A stretch of 29,509 nucleotides of DNA. It comes from a virus. The notes beneath the pieces were generated by a model. That model was not told the origin of the DNA. It worked only from the letters and a program-made list of their open reading frames with translations, and did not search any database. The DNA lies in IMG/VR virus record IMGVR_UViG_3300030104_003770, positions 1 through 29,509 of that record; one strand, written 5' to 3'. The first letter of the stretch is position 1. Every line of letters begins with the position of its first letter. Position numbers and translations under genes: made by a program. Shown one piece after another: positions 8,311 through 15,862 of the stretch.

Positions 8311-8925
8311 ATGAAAAACATATTAGTATTATTATCGACTTTTTCTATTATGTTCTCAGGAGCAGTTAGTGCTCTTTCTGGAGAGTATGGAATAAGTTCG
8401 GATTATATGTGGAGAGGTGTATCACAATCTGATGGTAAACCTTCAGTATACGCTTGTGCAGACCAAGCATTAGGACAAGGGTTCTATGTTGGTTCATGTG
8501 CAGCTTCTATTGATTTTAATAATGACTCAAAGGTCGAACTCGATCTTTATGGTGGTTATAGTATTTCAAAAGGAAAATTCACAATGGATGTAGGATATAT
8601 ATCTTACAGATATCCTAAAGAAGATTCTATGAATTTTGAAGAAAAATACATAGTACTTGGATATGATGCGTTAAGTATAGGTCATGCTTCAGGTATGGAC
8701 GATGCACCAGACTATGATTGGGTAGATTTATCTGTTCCTTTCATTGACTTTGCTGATGTCACATTACACTATGGAGATTATGATGGTGTTAAAGATAAGA
8801 GTATCAATGTTGAATACGCTTTATCTGATTCAATGAGTCTAGGAGTATTAATACAATCTAATGTTCAAGATGATCATGTCGCCATTGGTGATGCTGTATC
8901 ATTACATTTTAAAACATTATTCTAG
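8311..8925 (+). CDS. outer-membrane beta-barrel protein, Gcw_chp/TIGR02001-like
   Basis: A 204-aa protein with a clear signal peptide (residues 1 to about 21: Lys, then a hydrophobic stretch ending AVSA). The mature start (EYGISSDYMWRGVSQSDGKP) is the hallmark of the TIGR02001 family, bacterial presumed outer-membrane barrels. Alternating strands follow (VELDLYGGYSISKGKFTMDV, GYISYRYP) and the protein ends in a C-terminal strand with a terminal Phe (HFKTLF), as barrels do. Two Cys (near 49 and 58) could form a disulfide. It has its own late promoter and a strong AAGGAG. The function in a phage is unknown: surface remodelling, exclusion or lysis are possible. It sits in a virion-assembly operon, which is odd for a host-type envelope protein. 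Confidence 0.8.
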   Translation: MKNILVLLSTFSIMFSGAVSALSGEYGISSDYMWRGVSQSDGKPSVYACADQALGQGFYVGSCAASIDFNNDSKVELDLYGGYSISKGKFTMDVGYISYRYPKEDSMNFEEKYIVLGYDALSIGHASGMDDAPDYDWVDLSVPFIDFADVTLHYGDYDGVKDKSINVEYALSDSMSLGVLIQSNVQDDHVAIGDAVSLHFKTLF

Positions 8926-8934
8926 GATAAATAA

Positions 8935-9513
8935 ATGGCTGGGAGATTATTCGACAAACTTGAACAAGAAGCTTTTAGAGCAGGAATAGCTGCTAGAACA
9001 AAAGCTTCTATGGATTGGTTTCAAGACCGAGTAAGTAATGTCAATGTCTCCCGTGCCGGTTTACTTAGAGACGGTCCTACAAGAGCTCGACAAGTTTATG
9101 GTAGTATGTACAACTTTCAATATGATCCAAAAACAAAACAGACACTACCTTATTACGATAGATTTCCACTAGTCATACCTGTACAACCTGCTAAGAATGG
9201 TTTTCATGGTATGAATTTACATTATATAGCTCCAAATATTAGAGCTCAGTTCTTAGATTCGTTAATGGATATAACAAATAACGATAAATATGATAGAAGC
9301 ACAAAATTTAAATTAACTTATCAAATATTAAAGAGAGCGACACAATACAGATTTTTTAAACCATGTTTTAAACATTATCTATCAGAACATATTCAATCTA
9401 AATTATTATTGATTGAACCTCAAGATTGGGAAATAGCTATATTCTTACCAACTGAGTCATTTAGAAAAGTTAGTAAAGATAGTGTTTGGAAAGAAAGTAG
9501 GAGTAAATTTTAA
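8935..9513 (+). CDS. conserved T4-like marine phage assembly protein
   Basis: A 192-aa protein. Its N-terminus (LFDKLEQEAFRAGIAARTKA) and middle (YGSMYNFQYDPKTKQTLPYY, FPLVIPVQPA, FHGMNLHYI) are strongly patterned like a family kept beside gp4 and the tube-like gene in marine T4-like phages. I do not know a proven function. The aromatic-rich middle and a helical C-terminal half suggest a structural or baseplate-hub role. It is followed by the tube-like gene with the stop and start sharing one base (TAATG). Confidence 0.6.
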   Translation: MAGRLFDKLEQEAFRAGIAARTKASMDWFQDRVSNVNVSRAGLLRDGPTRARQVYGSMYNFQYDPKTKQTLPYYDRFPLVIPVQPAKNGFHGMNLHYIAPNIRAQFLDSLMDITNNDKYDRSTKFKLTYQILKRATQYRFFKPCFKHYLSEHIQSKLLLIEPQDWEIAIFLPTESFRKVSKDSVWKESRSKF

Positions 9514-10121
9514 TGAATATCAATAGATTTATGGCAGCTCATATTGACAATATGGTGCGTCAAAATAAATTTGAAGTTGAGATATTCGGTCCAGCAGGTA
9601 TTAGAAGTAGAGGACTTAGATGTACCAACATAAACATACCAGGTAAACAAATAGTCTTTGCAGAGATGTCTGAGTATGGTGGTGGACCTATGAGAAAACA
9701 CCCAAACAAAATTGACTATGGTGGTGGTCTTGTTACTATGACATTTATGTGCGATCATACTTTTGAAGATAAACAAAAATTTGAATTATGGCAACAATAT
9801 ATTCATGATGAAGGATATGGTTTCCAATATCAAGATGACTATACAGGTTCAATAAAAATAAGACAAATGGGTCAAGATAATCTATCTGTATATGAAGTAG
9901 AATTACATGAAGCATTTCCACAAAACATTCAAGAACAAACATTAGATGCAACAGCATCAGACATACAAACATTTACAGTTTCAGTAGCATTTAGATCCTG
10001 GTCATCATCATTTGAAAATTCACCTGGTGGTTTACTTGGTGGTCTATTTAATAAGTTTAAAAGAAAAATTAAAAGTAAAGTTAAAACGAAAGTTCAAGAC
10101 AAACTATTTGGAAGACTATAA
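9513..10121 (+). CDS. tail-tube-like protein (gp19/gp54 type)
   Basis: A 202-aa protein resembling T4 gp19-type tube proteins: RQNKFEVEIFGPAGIRSRGL near the start, then GGGLVTMTFMCDHTFEDKQK, LWQQYIHD and YEVELHEAFPQNIQEQTLD, which is the conserved tube segment. A basic tail (about 178-196, KFKRKIKSKVKTKVQDK) is added. T4 has a tube protein (gp19) and a paralogous baseplate-tube initiator (gp54). Because this copy lies in the hub operon beside gp26 and away from a sheath gene, the gp54-like role is favoured by inference. Confidence 0.75.
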   Translation: MNINRFMAAHIDNMVRQNKFEVEIFGPAGIRSRGLRCTNINIPGKQIVFAEMSEYGGGPMRKHPNKIDYGGGLVTMTFMCDHTFEDKQKFELWQQYIHDEGYGFQYQDDYTGSIKIRQMGQDNLSVYEVELHEAFPQNIQEQTLDATASDIQTFTVSVAFRSWSSSFENSPGGLLGGLFNKFKRKIKSKVKTKVQDKLFGRL

Positions 10122-10124
10122 ATA
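10117..10124 (+). promoter_or_regulatory. T4-type late promoter before gp26
   Basis: Exact TATAAATA, overlapping the end of the tube-like gene and 24 nt before the gp26 ATG. TTGAGG lies 10 nt before that ATG as a ribosome-binding site. Confidence 0.7.
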
Positions 10125-10148
10125 TACATTATTATTGAGGAATAAATT

Positions 10149-10856
10149 ATGGCATTACCTAAACTTGAGGCAGTTCGGTATACTACAGAACTACCTATTA
10201 CAAAAAAGAAAGCAGACTTTAGACCATTTCTGGTCAAAGAACAAAAAGTATTATTATCAGCTTTAGAAGGTGAAGATGATAAAACTATACAAACTTCAAT
10301 GTTCGATCTAATCAAAGCATGTGTTTATAATGAAGATGAAATCAAACTAGATTATCTACCATTAACAGATGTAGAATGGTTATTCGTACAAATTAGAATT
10401 AAATCAGCTGGTGAGACAGCAGACCTACTATTAGGTTGTGATTGTCAAGAAGAAGCTAGAACTCAAGTTCAAGTTGATTTAAGAAATTTAATAATTCATG
10501 AAGGCAGTCAAGAAAAAACTATAGAACTTACAGAAAATATTGGAATAAATTTATCATATCCTAATATAATATCACTTCAAAACACTAGTTCTGATATAAA
10601 TAGTAATGATATGTTTAATATGTTAGCAGCATGTGTTGAATCAATATATGATGGTGATGAAGTTCACACTAGAGAAGATTTCGATAAAAAAGAATTGATG
10701 GAGTTTATGGAATCATTATCTACAGAACAGTTTGAAAGAATCCAAGCATTCTTTGAAGACATGCCTAGACTTATTAATAAAGTATCTTATGAATGTAGTG
10801 AATGTGGTAAAACACAAGATAGAGAGTTACAGGGGATTTCGGATTTTTTCGGATAA
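10149..10856 (+). CDS. 26: baseplate hub assembly protein gp26
   Basis: A 235-aa protein (T4 gp26 is 208 aa) of the T4 baseplate-hub gp26 family. An N-terminal segment (LPITKKKADFRPFLVKEQKV) and an acidic central helix region are followed by two Cys pairs, C97-x-C99 and C216-x-x-C219 (YECSECGKTQD), which could bind a metal. The last codons are GAT TTT TTC GGA TAA and contain the canonical -1 slippery heptamer T TTT TTC at 10844-10850. Slippage leads without a stop into the short gp51-like ORF. In other tailed phages such pairs are tape-measure chaperones, and a gp29-like tape measure follows here. Confidence 0.85.
   Translation: MALPKLEAVRYTTELPITKKKADFRPFLVKEQKVLLSALEGEDDKTIQTSMFDLIKACVYNEDEIKLDYLPLTDVEWLFVQIRIKSAGETADLLLGCDCQEEARTQVQVDLRNLIIHEGSQEKTIELTENIGINLSYPNIISLQNTSSDINSNDMFNMLAACVESIYDGDEVHTREDFDKKELMEFMESLSTEQFERIQAFFEDMPRLINKVSYECSECGKTQDRELQGISDFFG
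10844..10850 (+). promoter_or_regulatory. -1 ribosomal frameshift site (T TTT TTC)
   Basis: In the gp26 frame the codons are GAT TTT TTC, so bases 10844-10850 read T TTT TTC, an X XXY YYZ heptamer. Both Phe-decoding tRNAs can re-pair on TTT TTT after a -1 shift. The stop codon of gp26 is two codons downstream. The -1 frame is open from 10850 to the TAA at 11030-11032. No strong downstream pseudoknot is obvious, so any stimulator is unproven. Confidence 0.65.
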
Positions 10857-10885
10857 GCCTCTCTCACGAAAGTTTGTATAATTAT

Positions 10886-11032
10886 ATGCAAACAAACTTC
10901 GCGATGATGCAGTATCACAATTATAGTTTAACTGAACTAGAAAATATGATACCATGGGAGAGAGAGGTCTATGTTACATTATTAATGAAACATCTTGAAG
11001 AAGAAGAAAGAAAGATGAAACAAAGACAATAA
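10886..11032 (+). CDS. short gp51-like ORF, probable C-terminal extension of gp26 by frameshift
   Basis: A 48-aa ORF if started at ATG 10886. It carries the conserved-looking block NYSLTELENMIPWEREVYV followed by a charged helix (EEEERKMKQRQ). Similar short ORFs follow gp26 in marine T4-like phages. No Shine-Dalgarno sequence precedes the ATG, but the frame is open all the way back to the T TTT TTC site. Read through a -1 shift, it would give a 294-aa fusion: 232 gp26 residues, FF, and 60 new residues. This matches the G/GT logic of tail-assembly chaperones. Expression as a separate peptide cannot be excluded. Confidence 0.7.
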   Translation: MQTNFAMMQYHNYSLTELENMIPWEREVYVTLLMKHLEEEERKMKQRQ

Positions 11033-11045
11033 GAGGTAAAGAACA

Positions 11046-11429
11046 ATGGCAGATAGAGATGAGTTTCGAGGTGATATGTCCAGAAATGAGGTTGAGATCG
11101 ACCTTAATAAATTTATGGAGATGGTTACTGAGAACAATGAACTCAAACAAAAAATATGGGAACTTGAACATGATGATAAAAAGAACCCATGGCAAAAAGT
11201 TATCTTTTTAGCAAAAGCAGTTGACGCTTGGAGAATATGGCCAAGAGCATTTTTAAGTGTTTACATATTCTTAATTTACTATGTAGTGATGTGGTTCTTA
11301 GATTTACCAGAACCATCTATCGAACAATCAGGACTTATTAGTATTCTAGTAGGTGCTGGTGCTGCATGGTTTGGTTTATATGTTAACAGTGCTGCAAAAG
11401 ATCACGATTCAGATAACAAAGCAAAGTAA
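11046..11429 (+). CDS. two-TM membrane protein, possibly holin-like
   Basis: A 127-aa protein with a hydrophilic, probably coiled N-terminus (residues 15-45) and two predicted membrane segments (about 67-84, RAFLSVYIFLIYYVVMWFL; and 96-113, GLISILVGAGAAWFGLYVN). A polar tail follows. The Gly/Ala-rich second helix and overall layout recall small phage holins of the GTA type, but the position between the gp26/51 pair and the tape measure could equally mean a tail-tip or DNA-entry role. AGAGG lies about 9 nt before the ATG. Confidence 0.6.
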   Translation: MADRDEFRGDMSRNEVEIDLNKFMEMVTENNELKQKIWELEHDDKKNPWQKVIFLAKAVDAWRIWPRAFLSVYIFLIYYVVMWFLDLPEPSIEQSGLISILVGAGAAWFGLYVNSAAKDHDSDNKAK

Positions 11430-11436
11430 GTAAACC

Positions 11437-13137
11437 ATGGCAGACGAACCAATAGACAAGTCCATTAAAGAGTTAGTTGATAGTAACGAACAGGTTGTTG
11501 ATAGCGTTGAAGATCTCAACAGTAGCATTCGCCAAGCTTCTAAAGATATAGACGATGCAGCATTTGAGATGGATTATCTTGGTAATACTTTAGCTAAAAA
11601 ATCCTCGAATGTTGAAGTTGGGAAAAAAGAACAACAATCAAAAGACGAAACTAAAAAAACTAAAGAAGCAATTGAACCTGGGTTAACTAGTATTACAGCT
11701 AAGCTTGGTGAAGTAATTGATAAAGCTAATAAGAATACTAAAACATTATCAGAAAGATTTACCGAGGGATTTAAAAATCAATACGAAAGTTTACAAAAGA
11801 ATGCTGATGTCTTAGGTAACACTAGAGATGCATTAAAAAATGATCTTGGTAAACTTAGTATAGCTTTTGCACCGTTACAAGCAATACCTGGTGTTGAAAC
11901 ATTAATGACATTTGTAAAAAGTATTTTGTCTAAGTTATTACTTGCTAGTATAAGGTTTTTTAGATTTCAAAGAAAAGAAGCGAACCAAAAGAAAGGTGCA
12001 GATAGATTAAAAGCATTACAAGGTGGTGGTGCTGATGCACCTGACATTGATGCACCTGATTTACCAGATAAGAAAGGTGTATTTAAATTATTCTTTGGTG
12101 GTCTAGCTGTCGCATTATCAGTTTTCTTTAAAGGATTCCTCGCCGGATTCAAACAAGGACTTGCAAAAACATTAGCATTCTTTGGTATTAACAGATGGAC
12201 TAAATCTTTAAAAGCAGGAGCTTTGAAAAACTTACAACAAATGGGTGGTAAGATTACAGCTTTTGGTAATAAAGTTAGAAAGTTTTTTGCTCCATTAGGT
12301 AAAGTAAGTAAAGTATTTCAACCCGTAATTAAAGTAATTACAGGCATACTATCTAAAATAGGTATGTTTGGTAAAATACTTGGTAAGATATTCTGGCCAA
12401 TCAATGTAATTATCGGTGCAATAATGGGTTTAAAAGGAGCAGTACAAGGTTTTCAAAGATATACCGGTGAAGGACTCGCTGCTCAAATACTTGGAGGTAT
12501 TACAGGATTCCTTGGTGGTGTTACATCATACCTAATTGGTTGGCCTTTAGACTTACTTAAATCAGCTGTAACTTGGATTGGTGATAAGTTAGGATTCGAT
12601 ATGTCAGCACTTGAAGAATTCTCTTTTCAAGATATGTTTAAAGATTTATACAACTTCCTTGGTGACAATATAATTGATACATTTAATTATATTAAAGACT
12701 TATGGGCCAACATAGACTTGGGAGAATACTTGAGTGGTTTATTATCACAAGCTATGAATAAATTAAAAACAATCTTTATGAAAGTTATGGCATTCCCTAA
12801 AGCTATTGCAAAGGGATCTGCTGCAGCCGTTGGAGCTTTATTACCAGGTGGTGAATCACCAAGAGAAGCTTTCAATAGAGCATTCAATGAATCTATGGCT
12901 GGTTCTGAAGCTAGAATTAAAGCAGAAGTACTAAAAGGTCAAGAACTACAAGCACAAATGGATAAAACTACAGAAGCTGCTAGAGATGTTGAGTATGGTG
13001 GTAAAGATAGAGATGCTAAAACTGTTAACAATGTTGTACAAACGAATAATCAATCTGTTTCTAATACTAAAAAATCAGCACCTTCGAAACAAAGAGTATC
13101 AGACGAATTTAGTCATAGATTAGCCTTAGCTCAGTAG
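11437..13137 (+). CDS. 29: tail tape-measure / hub protein, gp29-like
   Basis: A 566-aa protein; T4 gp29 is 590 aa. The N-terminal 130 residues are acidic and helical. A Lys-rich stretch follows, then a long hydrophobic middle (about 205-400) rich in Gly/Phe/Ile/Leu (FFGGLAVALSVFFKGFLAGF, FWPINVIIGAIMGLKGAVQG, GGITGFLGGVTSYLIGW) suited to lie in the tube lumen and later insert in the membrane. The C-terminal part is polar and Gln/Asn-rich. Position directly after the gp26/gp51-like chaperone pair supports the tape-measure role. It starts 7 nt after the preceding stop. Confidence 0.82.
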   Translation: MADEPIDKSIKELVDSNEQVVDSVEDLNSSIRQASKDIDDAAFEMDYLGNTLAKKSSNVEVGKKEQQSKDETKKTKEAIEPGLTSITAKLGEVIDKANKNTKTLSERFTEGFKNQYESLQKNADVLGNTRDALKNDLGKLSIAFAPLQAIPGVETLMTFVKSILSKLLLASIRFFRFQRKEANQKKGADRLKALQGGGADAPDIDAPDLPDKKGVFKLFFGGLAVALSVFFKGFLAGFKQGLAKTLAFFGINRWTKSLKAGALKNLQQMGGKITAFGNKVRKFFAPLGKVSKVFQPVIKVITGILSKIGMFGKILGKIFWPINVIIGAIMGLKGAVQGFQRYTGEGLAAQILGGITGFLGGVTSYLIGWPLDLLKSAVTWIGDKLGFDMSALEEFSFQDMFKDLYNFLGDNIIDTFNYIKDLWANIDLGEYLSGLLSQAMNKLKTIFMKVMAFPKAIAKGSAAAVGALLPGGESPREAFNRAFNESMAGSEARIKAEVLKGQELQAQMDKTTEAARDVEYGGKDRDAKTVNNVVQTNNQSVSNTKKSAPSKQRVSDEFSHRLALAQ

Positions 13138-13140
13138 GTG

Positions 13141-13167
13141 AAAAAACTAGCCCCGCTTCCCGCTGTT
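13141..13167 (-). terminator. terminator of the candidate ncRNA
   Basis: On the minus strand AAC-AGC pairs with GCT-(A)-GTT around a 10-nt loop (GGGAAGCGGG), giving 6 bp with one bulged A. The T run continues to 13141 (TTTTTT in all). It would end the leftward transcript just before it runs antisense into gp29. Confidence 0.5.
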
Positions 13168-13311
13168 AATTCCGATATCTCCTGCCGCTTCAGATATCTT
13201 TCCTCATTGATTGTCAAGATTCCCCAATCTTAACCGACCCGTCTTTCTTAGATTACTTGAAAGACTCATGACCTGACACGAAGGTCACTTCCCATATTCC
13301 TGAATTAGGTT
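13141..13311 (-). ncRNA. candidate structured late ncRNA (new)
   Basis: This protein-free stretch lies between the convergent gp29 and gp32 genes and is visibly richer in G and C. On the minus strand it holds four consecutive hairpins: TGACCT/AGGTCA (13269-13287), GTCTTTC/GAAAGAC (13241-13265), GTTAAGATT-GGGG-AATCTTGAC (13213-13234, 9 bp) and GATATCT/AGATATC (13174-13198). A terminator-like hairpin with a T run follows. The 9-bp stem contains a G.U pair that would be a C.A mismatch on the plus strand, so the minus transcript folds better. An exact late promoter lies at its upstream end. I match it to no known RNA family. The length is about 165-170 nt and the role is unknown. Confidence 0.65.
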
Positions 13312-13315
13312 ATAG

Positions 13316-13323
13316 TATTTATA
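13316..13323 (-). promoter_or_regulatory. T4-type late promoter of the candidate ncRNA
   Basis: Exact TATAAATA on the minus strand, seven bases past the gp32 stop. The only thing downstream on that strand before gp29 antisense is the hairpin array, so it appears dedicated to the ncRNA. Expected +1 is about 13309-13311. Confidence 0.68.
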
Positions 13324-13329
13324 ACTCTA

Positions 13330-14235
13330 TTACTGGTCGTTAGCAAGTTTTTCAAAATAACTCATAGTAGAATCACCTGAGTCTGTTGAATTACTTACTG
13401 GTGCTGGTGTATCAGCCCATGGTGTATCATCAGCTGTTGCTGTTTGACCAACCGAGTTATCATCTGATATTGACTCAGCTGTTGCTGTTGATACTTCTGT
13501 ACCTGACAATCCTAAAGCTCTGTCTAACTGAGCTTTTAATTCATCATAAGATTTAAATTGGTCAGGAGCAATAATCTCTGCTAGAGAATGTTGCTTATTG
13601 TAGATACCTTCTAAAACAGAATCATCTTCTGATATAGGAGCTGGACTTGCGAACTCTGATTTATCATAGTTCCAATATCCATCTACTTTTCTAACTTTAA
13701 GTTTAAAGTCAGCACCTTCCCACATATCAAATGGATTGATAGGTTTCTCGTCCTCGAACTGAGGTTGCATTACATCTTTGACTTTCTCAAAGATTTTTTT
13801 ACCGAAACGATAAAGCATAACTTTACCTTCGTTCTCAGGATGAGTTGGATCAGAAACAACAAGAACATTACTTACATAGTGTAATCTCCTTTTTTGTTTT
13901 CTTGCTTGATCCTTTTGAGCTTCATCACCACTGTTCCATAGTTGAGTATTGTACTCACTTATCGGACAGTTTTGATTAAGTGTTGTTAAAGATTTCTCTA
14001 TTAACCAACCACCTGGTCCTTGAAAACCATGGTCCCAATATTGGACCCATGGAAGTTCTTCACCATTAGCTGCTGGTAAGAAACGAAGTACTGCATAACC
14101 ATTACCAGATTTATCTAGTTCAGGTTTCCAATACCTATCGTCACCATAGGATTTCTTTTCTGAGGTCTCTGATTCCAGAGCAGTTTGAAGTTTGTCGAAT
14201 CCGCCTCGACTGCGTTTTAATTCATTAAATGACAT
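13330..14235 (-). CDS. 32: single-stranded DNA-binding protein gp32
   Basis: A 301-aa protein, exactly the length of T4 gp32. The basic start (SFNELKRSRGGFDKLQ) is the cooperativity domain. The OB core includes GYAVLRFLPA, ELPWVQYWDHGFQGPGGW and FGKKIFEKVKDV. The C-terminus is acidic and Ser/Thr-rich, ending in SYFEKLAND, as for protein-protein tails. T4 gp32 binds zinc with one His and three Cys; only one Cys is left here (LNQNCPISEYN), so the zinc site is lost. AAGGAG lies 6 nt before the ATG. Confidence 0.95.
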   Translation of the reverse strand: MSFNELKRSRGGFDKLQTALESETSEKKSYGDDRYWKPELDKSGNGYAVLRFLPAANGEELPWVQYWDHGFQGPGGWLIEKSLTTLNQNCPISEYNTQLWNSGDEAQKDQARKQKRRLHYVSNVLVVSDPTHPENEGKVMLYRFGKKIFEKVKDVMQPQFEDEKPINPFDMWEGADFKLKVRKVDGYWNYDKSEFASPAPISEDDSVLEGIYNKQHSLAEIIAPDQFKSYDELKAQLDRALGLSGTEVSTATAESISDDNSVGQTATADDTPWADTPAPVSNSTDSGDSTMSYFEKLANDQ

Positions 14236-14283
14236 TTTATCTCCTTGTATTTAATTGTATTATTATATTATCCACTTATTTCA

Positions 14284-15009
14284 TTATATAAAACTATCGT
14301 ATGTTAACGGTTTTTTAATTCCGTCATTATATATAGTATAATTGACATTTTCAAATCTGTCAATCACTTTTTTTATCTGTGCTTCTTGAGTTCCTAATAG
14401 TGAGTTAGGATTATCTGTACCAACCCTCAAGCGAGAAGTTTCTTTCTCTCTGTCATAGGCATTAGTACCAGCATAGATATTCTGATAAGTATCATCTTGA
14501 AAGTTCCATATTGAATCGAAACCGACAAGACATACTTCATCAAAACCCATTATAGAAGCCTGAGCCATAGCTTGACTTCCTGCAAAGAAGTTGACACTAA
14601 ATCTAGGGTCTTCTTCTGTACCTTGCATGTTCGTTATTTTCCATAGTGAGTCTACACCCACAACATGAACTTCCATGATATCTGAGATATCATCTTGAAG
14701 TCCGAATATCCAACATTCTTCCCACCTGTCTAAATCAGACTCTTTAATAGTGTATGAAGAATCGAATTGTGTAAGAATTATATCTTTCATATCTATGGGT
14801 ATAGGGTCATAGTCTGGAAAGATACATTCATTATCTTTCGGATATTCTGATTTACATATTTCTTTTATAATATTTGAATCACCTGATACAAGATAATCTG
14901 GACTGTAATCTCTGTATAAAGCATTACAACCAAATGTAGTTCCATCAAGTGTATCTAAGTCTAATCCTTTTCTAGAAGGACCATTACCAATTATATAAGC
15001 TATACCCAT
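14284..15009 (-). CDS. DUF115 / MptE-like protein, possible glycan or nucleotide-sugar enzyme
   Basis: A 241-aa protein. The Rossmann-like start (AYIIGNGPSRKGLDLDTL) with GNGPS at 8-12, then GCNALYRDYSPDYLVSGD, is the signature of DUF115-type proteins related to MptE and to motility-associated glycosyltransferases. A second motif (FFAGSQAMAQASIMGFDEVC followed by LVGFDS) is typical of the same fold. Substrate unknown. It overlaps the gp59 stop by 10 nt and sits between gp32 and gp59, so it is co-transcribed with replication genes, which is not where T4 keeps such a gene. Confidence 0.72.
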   Translation of the reverse strand: MGIAYIIGNGPSRKGLDLDTLDGTTFGCNALYRDYSPDYLVSGDSNIIKEICKSEYPKDNECIFPDYDPIPIDMKDIILTQFDSSYTIKESDLDRWEECWIFGLQDDISDIMEVHVVGVDSLWKITNMQGTEEDPRFSVNFFAGSQAMAQASIMGFDEVCLVGFDSIWNFQDDTYQNIYAGTNAYDREKETSRLRVGTDNPNSLLGTQEAQIKKVIDRFENVNYTIYNDGIKKPLTYDSFI

Positions 15010-15593
15010 ATATCTCTTACTTCTTTTCTTAATTTCATTTTATCTATTTCTATGAATGGTTTCAACTTAACTAATTTTTCTTTTTCTTTTGGCCATATAA
15101 ATTGTTCGTGTATCAATTCATCAAAGTCTGTAAACACACCAAACATATAATCAAAGTAAATAAAAGTTTCAGCGTTGATATTTTTACCCAAGTATTCTTT
15201 TAGAACAGGTGGGTGTTGTCCGTTACCACATTCTAACGCTACATCAATATCATCATAACAATCTTTTAGATACCTCATGTCTTGTGTAATACAGTATGAC
15301 ATTTTTTGTTTTTTCTTTTTGAACTCTTTATAGTTGTCAACACATTCTTGATCTAATAAATTTTTTACATAGTATTTTTGTTTCGAAAGATTAGCAACTA
15401 AAAAATCTTTAAGTTCATCTCTATGTTCACGAGCTAACTTAGCAAAATGATACTTATCATTTCTTTTTAGAAATGCATTTAACTTTACTGGAACTTTACC
15501 ATTGTACTTAAAAAAATCATACGACTCTGTATGAAAGTGATTGTTAATAGCTAAGTACAAACAGTAAGCGTCAAATCCTTCACGACTTGTCAT
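15000..15593 (-). CDS. 59: gp59 helicase loader
   Basis: A 197-aa protein; T4 gp59 is 217 aa. The start (GFDAYCLYLAINNHFHTESY, then DFFKYNGKVP) and the sequence FLKRNDKYHFAKLAREHRDE match the gp59 N-terminal HMG-like domain. The helical C-terminal domain includes NINAETFIYFDYMFGVFTDF. gp59 loads the gp41 helicase on gp32-coated forks, and gp32 lies two genes downstream. Its ATG overlaps the TAA of the upstream bS21 gene by one base (TAATG). Confidence 0.85.
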   Translation of the reverse strand: MTSREGFDAYCLYLAINNHFHTESYDFFKYNGKVPVKLNAFLKRNDKYHFAKLAREHRDELKDFLVANLSKQKYYVKNLLDQECVDNYKEFKKKKQKMSYCITQDMRYLKDCYDDIDVALECGNGQHPPVLKEYLGKNINAETFIYFDYMFGVFTDFDELIHEQFIWPKEKEKLVKLKPFIEIDKMKLRKEVRDIWV

Positions 15594-15859
15594 TAATATA
15601 ATCTAGGTCTTGCTAATGTGTTATTGTTTAATTGATTTATTTGTTCTCTACGGATAGCTTCTTTTTTCTTTCTCTGTTTCTTTTGAGCAGGTTTTTCGTA
15701 ATATTCTCTTTTACGAACTTCTGCTACAATACCTGCTCGTTCACATTTCTTTTTGAACTGTCTAAGCATTACATCAAAAGGAGGTGGTCCGTCATGTCGT
15801 TTTTTCTTTTTGTTGAAATGTTTTCTTTGATGATAAGATTTTTGTCTTTGTGGTCTCAT
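15593..15859 (-). CDS. rpsU: phage-encoded ribosomal protein bS21
   Basis: An 88-aa protein. The core [19 protein letters not shown], then [20 protein letters not shown], is the bS21 family pattern (bacterial: PFDVALRRFKRSCEKAG, EVRRREFYEKP). Even the C-terminal RPRLY resembles the bacterial RTRLY. A basic N-terminal extension of about 24 residues (Gln/Lys/His-rich) is added. S21 sits next to the anti-Shine-Dalgarno end of 16S rRNA, so a phage copy could change initiation preference on the host ribosome. It lies between gp33 and gp59 in one transcript. Phage S21 genes have been reported in marine phages. Confidence 0.88.
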   Translation of the reverse strand: MRPQRQKSYHQRKHFNKKKKRHDGPPPFDVMLRQFKKKCERAGIVAEVRKREYYEKPAQKKQRKKKEAIRREQINQLNNNTLARPRLY

Positions 15860-15862
15860 AAT

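Noticed and set aside
13123-13165. tRNA-like D-arm (TTAGCTCAGTAGGTGA) at the end of gp29
   Set aside because: It encodes the end of gp29 (LALAQ). No acceptor, anticodon or T-arm (GTTCGA-type) follows, so this is chance or at most a remnant.
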